A stretch of DNA of 8,860 nt from Aquirhabdus sp. Its GTDB lineage: Bacteria > Pseudomonadota > Gammaproteobacteria > Pseudomonadales > Moraxellaceae. Below, in pieces: positions 1 to 7,105 of the stretch. Each line of letters begins with the position of its first letter. Position 1 is the stretch's first letter. The notes beneath the pieces are model-generated. The model worked only from the letters and a program-made list of their open reading frames with translations. It made no database searches and was not told where the DNA came from. The DNA lies in NCBI GenBank assembly GCA_030151145.1, contig JASLEL010000360.1, positions 1-8,860 on the forward strand, written 5' to 3'. A program made the position numbers and the translations under genes.

Positions 1-1
1 A

Positions 2-1210
2 CGCTGGTTCTTGTCCACTCAAGCCTTGCCTCGTGTGGTCTTATCTGTGCATAAGCATCTGTATCGGTATCAGGTGCAAATCGATGTGCCGCAGACGCCA
101 CCGGATGCATTCTGGTTCCTGCCGTCGTTTGAGGATGGGACGGTGAGATGGCCGCTGCAGAAAGCCATGTCCTGGATTTATGACATCAGTGGGAAAAGTC
201 AGACTCAGTTTCATTATCCTGGCAAGAATGCGCATGACCATGACGTTGCCAAATCGCAGTATCTGGAAAATGCACAAAACTGGATAAACGATCATCATCT
301 GCCGAGCTGGGAGGGATTGCGCCATAACTTCAATGCCGCGATGAAAGATGATCCCGATCTCGTGCATCTGCAAGACAGCATCATCACCGTCCTTTTTGTA
401 GCGCGACTGGTAACGGTGATTTGTAAGGGTATAGAGCAGACCTATGGTCAGGACTATTTGCGGCCGCTGGTGGCGCAGTATGTGCGTTGTAACGATTGGA
501 TACTTGATGACATCAGTGCATTACGGGCTCAGGTGGATAGGTTGACCGTAGGGGTGAGTAGTCCTGACATGATTGCGCAGATCCTCTTTGAGCAGTCGGA
601 GCACTATTGGCTGCAATTTTCGGGGCGGACACAGCCTGTTGCGCAACACATTGATGCACTGCAGCGACGTCAGGATTTTGCGATATCCCGTGTCGATGCG
701 GATGGCCTTGCCGTGCGTTATGGCAAGTTTGCGGCTTATCATACGTTAGAAACATGGCAGCGGTTGAGTGCGCATATGGCTCAGCAGCAGCCTGCCCATT
801 TTGCCGAAGATATCGTGGCATTTTATGCGTTAAAAGCAGCTCCGACGCTGACCGAAGGTCAAATCGATGCGTTCCAGCGCAGACTTGAGGAGCATCAGTT
901 ATTAGACATTCTGGCGTGGGCGGTTCCTTGGCTGCGTGGATTGCATGCAAATCGCAAGGGTGATCTTGATCAGGCTTATCTCGCTTACACGCAGGCATTG
1001 GAAGAGGCCAAGTATTCGGCCGGAAGCAGCCAGTTTGAAATCATCCAGCAGTATTTGATGGTCTGTGCCAAAACCAAAAAATGGAAAATATTCCAGAAAA
1101 CGGCATCATGGGCGCAGTTCATTGGCTTGATGTCACGTGATCTTGGCAGCGAGGAGCTTGGCAGGTTATTTCGATCCATGCAGGCACAGCTTGTCACCGA
1201 GTTAAAATAA
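2..1210 (+). CDS. Unrecognised helical protein with a TPR-like repeat, 5' end outside window
   Basis: The reading frame is open from the first bases of the window (Arg-Trp-Phe precede the first possible TTG start at position 11), so this is the C-terminal part, about 400 residues or more, of a longer protein; it ends in TAA. I do not recognise the family. Counting residues from the TTG at position 11, the first third is rich in Trp, Tyr and His (for example FWFLPSFEDG near residue 35). The rest reads as amphipathic helices. Around residues 303-336 there is one segment with tetratricopeptide spacing (GDLDQAYLAYTQALEEA), so a helical-repeat scaffold is plausible. There is no signal peptide or membrane segment in the visible part, which suggests a cytoplasmic protein, and no catalytic motif stands out. 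Its G+C looks lower than that of the operon to the right. A hairpin lies 7 nt after the stop. The coding call is firm; function is unknown. Confidence 0.8.
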   Translation, partial: RWFLSTQALPRVVLSVHKHLYRYQVQIDVPQTPPDAFWFLPSFEDGTVRWPLQKAMSWIYDISGKSQTQFHYPGKNAHDHDVAKSQYLENAQNWINDHHLPSWEGLRHNFNAAMKDDPDLVHLQDSIITVLFVARLVTVICKGIEQTYGQDYLRPLVAQYVRCNDWILDDISALRAQVDRLTVGVSSPDMIAQILFEQSEHYWLQFSGRTQPVAQHIDALQRRQDFAISRVDADGLAVRYGKFAAYHTLETWQRLSAHMAQQQPAHFAEDIVAFYALKAAPTLTEGQIDAFQRRLEEHQLLDILAWAVPWLRGLHANRKGDLDQAYLAYTQALEEAKYSAGSSQFEIIQQYLMVCAKTKKWKIFQKTASWAQFIGLMSRDLGSEELGRLFRSMQAQLVTELK

Positions 1211-1214
1211 GAGC

Positions 1215-1252
1215 AGAGGAGATCACATCATTGCGTTGATGTTGTCTCCTTT
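1215..1252. terminator. Hairpin terminator between convergent genes
   Basis: GGAGATCACATCA (1218-1230) pairs with TGATGTTGTCTCC (1237-1249) around a 6-nt loop, with one mismatch and one G-T pair. AGA/TTT extends the stem outward to 1215 and 1252. It sits 7 nt after the stop of the left gene and about 100 nt past the stop of the oppositely directed exporter gene, so it could end transcription from both sides. The T tract on the plus strand is only three long and on the minus strand it is interrupted, so efficiency as an intrinsic terminator is uncertain. The rest of the 1211-1350 gap is AT-rich, with an A6 run at 1315-1320, and shows no other gene. Confidence 0.55.
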
Positions 1253-1350
1253 CGCGGGCATCACATGTCTGGTCTATGGATTTTTCTGTGGTCATCTAGC
1301 ACAAGGATCAAATTAAAAAACTGAGGTGCGAGAAAACTCCGTCTCTGATT

Positions 1351-2808
1351 TCAGATTTTCCGAGTGGCACCAACGACACCGCCCCGATACTGCGGGAGCG
1401 CGAGCAGGATGATCACCACCCCAAGCGACATCATCATCAGCAGCGCACTGGTCTCCATCACCCGACTGACCTGATGCGCAAGCGACACGGTGCTGACTGC
1501 GCCCGTGGTCTGTGCCATCGCGTATACCACCACCAAGAGACTCAAGCCTAACGCCCCGCCCATCTGATGCACAGTATTGACGATGCCAGAGGCTGCGCCT
1601 GCATCCTTGTGCGGGACGCCTGCCACCGCCGTCAGGGTGAGTGGTGCGAGTAGTGACCCATTGCCCAGACCGATCAGGACCATCGGCAGTGCCACCGCCG
1701 TGACATAGTGACTCTGTGCCGACGCCGCGCCGAGCCAAAGCAAGCCGATGATGGTGATGAGCAAGGCAGCGATCATGACGTTAATCATGCCGATCCGACG
1801 CGCGATGCGTGGCACGGCAAACGAAGCCATCAGTTGAAATGCCGTGGCAGGCACAAACGCAAGCCCAGCCTCTAGCGGTGAGAAGCCGAGTACGCCCTGC
1901 AAGTATTGCGTGGTAAAGAACCAGAAACCCACGATCCCGCTCATAAAGAATAACCGTGCCAGCAACGCGCCATTGCGCGTGCGACTCTGAAAGAGGTGCA
2001 GCGGCATGATCGGCTGCGTGGATCGGGATTCATTGCGGATAAAGAGCGCAAGGAAAATCAAACCCAGCGTCACGGTCACTTGCGTCCACAGATTGCCCCA
2101 ACCGGCCTCCGCCGCATGCGCGATGCCAAAGACCAGCGCCGACATGCCGAGCGTGGACATGAGCGCACCCCGCAGGCCCAACTGACCGCCATGTGTCACT
2201 GTCTCAGTGATGTAGCGTCGGGTCGCAAGCATCAGCAGCAGACCGATGGGCACATTCAGCAGGAACCCCACGCGCCATGACAAGAGATCGGCAAAGACCC
2301 CGCCCACGACCAAGCCAAAGGTCGCTCCCACGCCTGCCGCAGCAGCGTAATAGGAGAGGGCCTTGCTGCGGGGTTCGCCTTCGGCAAAATAGGTGGCGAT
2401 GAGCGCCATGGTGGTCGGTGCCAGTATCGCCGAACCCACGCCCTGTATCGCTCGGAATGCCAGCAGGGTTGCTGCTGTCGGCGCAAGACCAATCGCAAGC
2501 GACGCGGTGGTAAACACGCCTAGCCCGATCATATACATACGCTTGCGCCCAAACAGATCGCCCGCCCGCGCACCGAGCAGCAGCAGACCACCAAAGGACA
2601 GGGTATAGGCATTCTGCACCCATGTTAATCCGACTGCACTTAAGCCTAGGGTCTGCTGGATCTTGGGCAATCCGGTGATCACGATCGAGATATCCACCAC
2701 GATCATGAAGTAGCTGGCGATTAGGATCAGCAGGATGATGCCCTGAGATGCAGTGCGCGGTGTTGGGATGCGGGCGTGCACTTCGGCGTGCTGGGCGATG
2801 GCGGGCAT
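1351..2808 (-). CDS. MFS drug:H+ antiporter, DHA2 family (14-TM exporter)
   Basis: A 485-residue, very hydrophobic protein of the usual DHA2 length, predicted to sit in the inner membrane and export small amphipathic or toxic molecules in exchange for protons. Family signatures are visible in order: Asp39 in helix 1 followed by the SIVITGLP stretch (motif D1); motif A, GARAGDLFGRKRM, at 79-91; motif B around AFRAIQG at 117-131 with Arg119; and the antiporter motif C, GVGATFGLVVGGVF, at 159-172. Motif C separates antiporters from uptake carriers. About 23 residues of hydrophilic N-terminus precede helix 1. The ATG lies 3 nt after the SDR stop codon, and an AGGAG overlapping the end of the SDR gene sits about 9 nt upstream, so translation is probably coupled. 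As last gene of the cupin-SDR-exporter operon it probably exports the substrate or product of the two enzymes; substrate is not deducible. Family call is very secure. Confidence 0.95.
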   Translation of the reverse strand: MPAIAQHAEVHARIPTPRTASQGIILLILIASYFMIVVDISIVITGLPKIQQTLGLSAVGLTWVQNAYTLSFGGLLLLGARAGDLFGRKRMYMIGLGVFTTASLAIGLAPTAATLLAFRAIQGVGSAILAPTTMALIATYFAEGEPRSKALSYYAAAAGVGATFGLVVGGVFADLLSWRVGFLLNVPIGLLLMLATRRYITETVTHGGQLGLRGALMSTLGMSALVFGIAHAAEAGWGNLWTQVTVTLGLIFLALFIRNESRSTQPIMPLHLFQSRTRNGALLARLFFMSGIVGFWFFTTQYLQGVLGFSPLEAGLAFVPATAFQLMASFAVPRIARRIGMINVMIAALLITIIGLLWLGAASAQSHYVTAVALPMVLIGLGNGSLLAPLTLTAVAGVPHKDAGAASGIVNTVHQMGGALGLSLLVVVYAMAQTTGAVSTVSLAHQVSRVMETSALLMMMSLGVVIILLALPQYRGGVVGATRKI

Positions 2809-2811
2809 GAC

Positions 2812-3600
2812 TTAGAACTCCTGTGCGGTCGGTCTAAACAGGATCTCGTTGATATCGACATCGTCCGGCTGGCTCATGGCAAAGACCACGGTACGGGCAA
2901 AGGCCTCAGCCGGGATGGCGATCTCATAAAAACTACGGATACCGGCAGCAATATCCGGCTCGGTCAGGCTATCGACCAGCTCGGTTGCGACCGCACCCGG
3001 AGAGAGGATGGTGGTGCGGATGTTGTACGGCTTGACCTCTTGACGCAGGCCCTCCGAGATGACGCGCACGGCATGCTTGGTGGCGGCATAGACGGCTCCA
3101 CCGGCGCGGACCTTATGACCAGCGACGGAGGAGACATTGATCACATGGCCGGATTTCTGGCGCTGCATGTGGGGGAGGGCTGCGGCGATGCCGTACAGTA
3201 CGCCCTTGATATTGACGTCAATCATGCGATCCCAGTCTTCGACTTTGAGGCGCTCGAGTGGTGAGCTGGGCATCAGGCCAGCGTTATTCAGCAGCACATC
3301 GATACGGCCATATGTACTGACGGCGGTATCCACCAAATGCTGGACCTGATCCGCCTGAGTCACGTCGGTCTGCACCGCCAGCGCTTGGCGGCCTTCCCAC
3401 ACCATCTCGTCGACCAACACTTGCAGGCGATCAATGCGGCGTGCGCCTAGCACCACCGTCGCGCCGAGTTTGGAGAGCATACGCGCGGTCGCCTCGCCCA
3501 AGCCACTACTGGCACCCGTGATCACCACTACTTTGCCCTGAATGCCGTTGTTCATTGGCGTATTTGTCGTGGTCGGATTTGTTGTCGTCGTTGTGGTCAT
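2812..3600 (-). CDS. Classical short-chain dehydrogenase/reductase (NADP-type)
   Basis: A 262-residue classical SDR, predicted to be a cytoplasmic NAD(P)(H)-dependent oxidoreductase acting on a carbonyl or alcohol. Visible signatures: cofactor loop TGASSGLG at 28-35; Arg54-Arg55 after the second strand, which favours NADP(H); Asp79-Val80; NNAG at 105-108; and the catalytic set Asn130, Ser158, Tyr171 and Lys175 (YAATK). PG at 201-202 with Thr206 follows, and the C-terminus ends in a RPTAQEF motif seen in YdfG-like SDRs. The first 15 residues are an unusual Thr/Asn/Pro-rich leader. The start at 3600 is preferred over the internal Met16 because AAGGAG lies 9 nt before it, while nothing comparable precedes Met16. 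The gene is 28 nt downstream of the cupin and 3 nt upstream of the exporter. The natural substrate cannot be read from the sequence. The family call is certain. Confidence 0.95.
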   Translation of the reverse strand: MTTTTTTNPTTTNTPMNNGIQGKVVVITGASSGLGEATARMLSKLGATVVLGARRIDRLQVLVDEMVWEGRQALAVQTDVTQADQVQHLVDTAVSTYGRIDVLLNNAGLMPSSPLERLKVEDWDRMIDVNIKGVLYGIAAALPHMQRQKSGHVINVSSVAGHKVRAGGAVYAATKHAVRVISEGLRQEVKPYNIRTTILSPGAVATELVDSLTEPDIAAGIRSFYEIAIPAEAFARTVVFAMSQPDDVDINEILFRPTAQEF

Positions 3601-3626
3601 GTTCAGATACTCCTTAATTCATACGG

Positions 3627-3668
3627 GTTCATTGTGTGTTGTTCATCGTGGATTGTTCATGGGGTAAG
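3627..3668. repeat. Three imperfect 14-bp tandem repeats at the 3' end of the cupin gene
   Basis: GTTCAT recurs at 3627, 3641 and 3655, each exactly 14 bp apart. The units are GTTCATTGTGTGTT, GTTCATCGTGGATT and the more diverged GTTCATGGGGTAAG. They cover the last codons and stop of the cupin gene (tail residues STMNNTQ). Fourteen is not a multiple of three, so gain or loss of a unit would change the C-terminus. The short length and imperfection mean chance is not excluded. Confidence 0.5.
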
Positions 3669-4072
3669 GCGTGCGCCTCGTTGAGATACTGGACATCACT
3701 GACCTGCTCAAGCCAAGCGACGGCGGAGCCATCCAAGGATTCCTGTATGGCGATGTGAGTCAGGGCGCTCGTGGGCGCTGCGCCGTGCCAGTGTTTTTCA
3801 TTCGGCGCGATCCAGACCACGTCGCCCGGGCCTATCGCTTGGGGTGCCTCACCCCATTTCTGAATAAAGCCACGACCCGCCGTCACGATCAGCATCTGGC
3901 CTAAGGGATGGATATGCCACGCCGTGCGGGCCGCAGGCTCAAAGGTGACATTACCCGCGCTGGTGCGCGCCGGATCAGTCGGGCTAAACAGCATCTCGAC
4001 GCGCACCGCACCGGTAAACCACTCTGCGGGGCCCTTGAACGCGGTGCGAGTTTCATTTTTAAAGATTTGCAT
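3629..4072 (-). CDS. Small single-domain cupin, hydroxynitrile-lyase-like
   Basis: A 147-residue single-domain cupin, first gene of the operon. The N-terminus (KGPAEWFTGAVRVE) and the core HIHPLGQ and NEKHWHGAAP segments match, from memory, the small manganese-dependent bacterial cupins that include Granulicella tundricola hydroxynitrile lyase. His53, His55, Gln59 and His94 are the expected metal ligands, and His106 and Gln110 occupy the positions recalled as active-site residues in that enzyme. Hydroxynitrile lyases cleave or form cyanohydrins (aldehyde plus HCN), but many relatives of this shape are annotated only as cupins, often next to carboxymuconolactone decarboxylase or SDR genes. The true reaction here is therefore open. 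The tail after about residue 131 is longer and hydrophilic and overlaps 14-bp repeats. The ribosome site before ATG is weak (GAG about 8 nt upstream). No signal peptide, so probably cytoplasmic. Confidence 0.9.
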   Translation of the reverse strand: MQIFKNETRTAFKGPAEWFTGAVRVEMLFSPTDPARTSAGNVTFEPAARTAWHIHPLGQMLIVTAGRGFIQKWGEAPQAIGPGDVVWIAPNEKHWHGAAPTSALTHIAIQESLDGSAVAWLEQVSDVQYLNEAHALPHEQSTMNNTQ

Positions 4073-4102
4073 AAAAAATGCTCTATCGGTGAGGATGGAG
4101 CC

Positions 4103-4108
4103 AGTATA
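4103..4108 (-). promoter_or_regulatory. Candidate -10 element of the cupin operon
   Basis: On the minus strand this reads TATACT, five of six matches to the sigma-70 -10 box, 31 nt upstream of the cupin ATG. No good -35 box lies 16-18 nt further upstream (4125-4132 reads poorly), which is what one expects of a promoter that needs an activator such as the divergent LysR protein. Prediction by eye only. Confidence 0.4.
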
Positions 4109-4139
4109 GACAAGCGGGTTTATTCTGATTAGAGTCTAT
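4106..4139. promoter_or_regulatory. Candidate LysR operator region between cupin and regulator genes
   Basis: The 99-nt divergent gap holds a 6-bp inverted repeat, ATAGAC (4106-4111) and GTCTAT (4134-4139), 22 bp apart. Inside it lies an imperfect dyad, TCTGATTAGA (4124-4133), with four of five pairs matching, which overlaps the expected -35 position of the cupin promoter. LysR-type regulators typically bind interrupted dyads of this kind in divergent promoters as tetramers. TATTAT at 4137-4142 could be the -10 of the regulator gene, which would place the operator over its own promoter and permit autorepression. This is inference from spacing and symmetry. Confidence 0.4.
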
Positions 4140-4171
4140 TATCGGGATGCGTTTGTGAGAAAAATTCAGTA

Positions 4172-5050
4172 ATGACCAATTTCAATGAGCTGGCGGCCTT
4201 TGTGATCGTGGTGCGTGAGGGCAGCTTTACCCGCGCGGCGGCACAGCTAGGGGTATCTCCCTCTGCGCTTAGTCACAGCATGCGGCATCTGGAGGAGCAG
4301 CTCGGCATCAAGCTGCTCAATCGCACCACGCGTAGCGTCGCACCGACCGAGGCAGGCGAGCGGCTGTATCAGAGCATCTCGAGCCAGTTTGCGCATATCG
4401 AGGATGGTCTATCCACCCTGCAGGAGATGCGTGGTCGGGTGTCGGGCCGGGTGCGCATCTCGGCGACCGAGCATTCGTTCAATAGCGTGATCTGGCCCAA
4501 ACTCTCGCCCGTCCTGCATCACTATCCGGATATCCAGATCGAGATCACCGGTGACTATCGCTTCACCGACATCGTGGCGGAGCGCTATGACATCGGTGTG
4601 CGGCTGGGCGATGATATCGAGAAGGATATGATTGCGGTGCGCATCGCGCCGGATATGCGCATGACGGTGGTGGGCAGCCCACGCTATCTGGAGTGTCATG
4701 GCATACCGCAACATCCGCAAGACTTATTGCAGCACGTCTGCATTCGCCTGCGCTTACCGACCTATGGCGGCCTCTTGCCTTGGGAGTTTATGGTCGATGG
4801 TCGGCTGCAAAGCATGAAGGTCGAGGGGTCGTTGATTTTCAGTACGTCGAGTATGGTGGTGCAGGCCGTGCGCGATGATCATGGTCTGGCATGGGGGCCG
4901 GTCGCCGGTGTGCAGGCGGATATTGATGCCGGTCGCCTCATTCCCGTCCTTGAGGACTATGCCGCGACCTTCACCGGCTATCACCTGTACTACACCTCGC
5001 GCAATGTGTCGCCTGCGATCAAGGTCGTGATCGATGCGCTCAGGCTGTGA
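4172..5050 (+). CDS. LysR-type transcriptional regulator
   Basis: A 292-residue LysR-family regulator of standard length. The N-terminal winged helix-turn-helix is clear: FVIVVREGSFTRAAAQLGVS followed by PSALSHSMRHLEEQLGIKLL and the RTTRSVAPTEAG wing (residues about 4-62). A linker helix follows, then a periplasmic-binding-protein-like effector domain from about residue 90 to the end. It is transcribed divergently from the cupin-SDR-exporter operon, the classic arrangement for a regulator of its neighbour, and probably activates that operon when a small-molecule inducer binds the C-terminal domain; it may also repress itself. The ATG at 4172 gives the canonical N-terminus; the ribosome site is poor (GAGAAA some 11 nt upstream). 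Its stop is only 18 nt from the stop of the convergent hydrolase gene. The inducer is unknown. Family call is certain; the regulatory target is an inference from position. Confidence 0.95.
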   Translation: MTNFNELAAFVIVVREGSFTRAAAQLGVSPSALSHSMRHLEEQLGIKLLNRTTRSVAPTEAGERLYQSISSQFAHIEDGLSTLQEMRGRVSGRVRISATEHSFNSVIWPKLSPVLHHYPDIQIEITGDYRFTDIVAERYDIGVRLGDDIEKDMIAVRIAPDMRMTVVGSPRYLECHGIPQHPQDLLQHVCIRLRLPTYGGLLPWEFMVDGRLQSMKVEGSLIFSTSSMVVQAVRDDHGLAWGPVAGVQADIDAGRLIPVLEDYAATFTGYHLYYTSRNVSPAIKVVIDALRL

Positions 5051-5068
5051 TGTGATGAGAGGCTGATC

Positions 5069-7105
5069 TTAAGGGGTCTGCAGCAGCACTGGCGTATCTG
5101 CCACAGCCTCCGGATGGTCAAAGGCGACTTTATCCGAGTCGCCGAGATCCTCATGCAGGATGCGCCGGATCTCCAGAATCGACTGCGGCGTGTCCTGCAC
5201 GCTATGCGATGAGATGATCACCTTCTCCGACAGTGCGCCATCCAGATGGGAGCTGCGATAAGGCACCACGCCATCATCGGAATCCAGCAAAGGCACGGAT
5301 GCTCTGCGCTGGGCGATGATCGAGTGATACTTCACCTGCGGGGAGATCGGCAGCGTCGCCGCCGCACGCACAAAGGGATCGGTGTCTTTGAGGTTATCGA
5401 TGCTATTGGGCACGATGCGGTCGCGTCCAGAGAGCAGATTGACTTTGCCATCGGTGAGGATCTGCGCCACATCGTCAAAGCGATCCAAGAGGCTGATCGG
5501 CAGCTTGATGAGATTGCCCACCCAGCGCCCAATGGTGTTACTCGCAAACGGCGTCCCGCGATGCGGTGCGGCGATAAAGATCACGCGCTCGACATTGGGC
5601 ATGGGCTTAAAGGTCAGGAACGGGTCGAGCCGTGCATGCAGTTTGGCGAGTCGGGCGGCGTCCAGATCTTTGTCCGCAAACAGTGCCTGCCACAGCTGGT
5701 CCTGTGAAGACGAGACCAAAAGCCGTGAGATGACGCCGCCCATGCTGTGCCCGATCAGTACCATATCCTGCGATGCAGGTGCGGTGCCTGCAGGATCAAA
5801 GTGGCGTAGGGTCTGATTGAGCGCATCGCGGATCATGGCGACGTTATAGGCGATCGGCGCATTGGTCGGGTAGTAGACCTGCCAGATCTGGTAGTGCTGG
5901 CGTAGCGCTTCATCCCCCAAGACCTCATTGGCGACATTGACCCACGCTTCGGGGCTACTGGCGAGGCCATGCAGCATGACGATCACGCGGCGCTTGGGGT
6001 CAAAAGGTTGCATCAGATAGACATGCGCCGTAGTAATGCCCTCCGAGCGACCAAACAAAGTCCGCAGCGACTGAGTGGCAAAGCCCGAGCGTGCCAGCCA
6101 CAGACCATAGCCTGCGGTGAAGTTGGCTGCCAGCGGCACGGTCTGGTCTTTGATGATGACACGAGACTGCATATAGGGGTCATAGGGCGCCAGTTGCAAA
6201 TGATGCGTAGCGAGCACCTCGGGCAGCGTAAAACCGACGAAGCGGAACAGCACCGTCACCTCAGGCGAGGGCATCTCGCTATAGACAGGTTTTTTCTGGT
6301 CTTTCTTTAGCAGTTGGTCCAGACGCGAGGCCATGCTCTCGCCTAACGGGGCTTGCGGCATGACCGCGACCAGCTCCGCCCCAAAGCCATCGCGCCGATA
6401 GATGCTGCGCAGGCCATTAAAGCGCAAGGATGCCGCCGGGATCACTTCCTCGGGTAATTGGCTGACATTCTGCAGATTAGAGCGATCCACATCGATGGTC
6501 CAATCCCCGATTTGGACCGCTCCAGTCGCCCATCTCGGATCATCACCATGCAGTGCTTGCTGGCGATGAAACAATAACACCGTCGCCTGCTGCACCGCAT
6601 AGTTATAGTAATCCTTGACCTGTGTCTGCCGATCCTCAAACGCCCGCTCTCCGGGCGTCCGTCCGGTAAAGAACAGATAAGCATAGGCATAGCGTGCGAC
6701 TTCAAGCCAAGCGTCGATATCGGCGGCAGCATCAGCAGGATTTGTTGTGGTACTCGTTGCCGTCGCGGGCAGCGTGCTATGACGCATCGCCGCCAGCATC
6801 CAGAGTTCAGACAGGCTCGATAGACGCCGCTCATCGGTGAGCCCGGCGGTATTGGTGATCGCGGTGATGCATTCATCGATCTTTTTGCGGCAGCGTGACT
6901 CATCGAGATCGACCACATTCAGCACATCCAGCGTTGCTGAGCTGAGCTTGTTCGCGGTCAGGATATCGCCACGCTGTAGGGCGATATAGTCCGCAGGTTT
7001 CATGGAGCGCACTTCGACCATGGCGCAGCCGTGCAGCAGGCTGATCACCCCAACCGAGATCACTACCAGCATCCATGCCTGTATTGCACGCGCCACCTGC
7101 ATCAT
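5069..7105 (-). CDS. Large lipoprotein-type alpha/beta hydrolase (lipase/esterase-like)
   Basis: A 678-residue predicted lipoprotein. Residues 1-26 form a signal peptide ending in LLHG before Cys27 (a lipobox with an unusual His at -2); Ala at +2 suggests the outer membrane. Residues about 30-340 are an N-terminal domain of unknown role. The C-terminal alpha/beta hydrolase domain has an oxyanion strand HGLASS at 379-384, the nucleophile elbow GHSMGG at 452-457 with Ser454, AAPHRGTPFA at 512-521, an acid in DSDDGVVP (Asp610 or Asp611) and His634 in ISSHSVQD. The set resembles PGAP1/lipase-type serine esterases, so the substrate is probably a lipid or acyl ester at the envelope. Its start overlaps the upstream DUF4105 stop as ATGA, which indicates translational coupling. 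GGAGG is 3 nt from the first ATG but 6 nt from the adjacent second ATG (7102), so initiation may be at the second, giving 677 residues. Exact substrate unknown. Confidence 0.93.
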   Translation of the reverse strand: MMQVARAIQAWMLVVISVGVISLLHGCAMVEVRSMKPADYIALQRGDILTANKLSSATLDVLNVVDLDESRCRKKIDECITAITNTAGLTDERRLSSLSELWMLAAMRHSTLPATATSTTTNPADAAADIDAWLEVARYAYAYLFFTGRTPGERAFEDRQTQVKDYYNYAVQQATVLLFHRQQALHGDDPRWATGAVQIGDWTIDVDRSNLQNVSQLPEEVIPAASLRFNGLRSIYRRDGFGAELVAVMPQAPLGESMASRLDQLLKKDQKKPVYSEMPSPEVTVLFRFVGFTLPEVLATHHLQLAPYDPYMQSRVIIKDQTVPLAANFTAGYGLWLARSGFATQSLRTLFGRSEGITTAHVYLMQPFDPKRRVIVMLHGLASSPEAWVNVANEVLGDEALRQHYQIWQVYYPTNAPIAYNVAMIRDALNQTLRHFDPAGTAPASQDMVLIGHSMGGVISRLLVSSSQDQLWQALFADKDLDAARLAKLHARLDPFLTFKPMPNVERVIFIAAPHRGTPFASNTIGRWVGNLIKLPISLLDRFDDVAQILTDGKVNLLSGRDRIVPNSIDNLKDTDPFVRAAATLPISPQVKYHSIIAQRRASVPLLDSDDGVVPYRSSHLDGALSEKVIISSHSVQDTPQSILEIRRILHEDLGDSDKVAFDHPEAVADTPVLLQTP

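Noticed and set aside
513..998. A 161-codon open frame antisense to the left-edge gene
   Set aside because: The composition is rich in Pro, His, Cys and Arg without any motif, and no ribosome site is seen; the plus-strand frame is longer and extends beyond the window.
1315..1355. Possible intrinsic terminator of the exporter operon ending in the T6 run on the minus strand
   Set aside because: The only stems before the T run are three base pairs, and the 12-bp palindrome TCTGATTTCAGA at 1344-1355 overlaps the stop codon and is too far from the T run.
1313..1738. A 141-codon open frame overlapping the 3' part of the exporter gene
   Set aside because: It is Gly/Arg/His-rich translation of the wrong frame and has no support as an independent gene.
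2204..2623. A 139-codon open frame inside the exporter gene in another minus-strand frame
   Set aside because: It is a shadow of the GC-rich, clearly conserved MFS coding frame and encodes a Cys/Arg-rich sequence with no domain.
5246..5816. Plus-strand open frames opposite the hydrolase gene
   Set aside because: They lie entirely antisense to the catalytic domain, whose motifs are intact, and encode low-quality Arg-rich protein.
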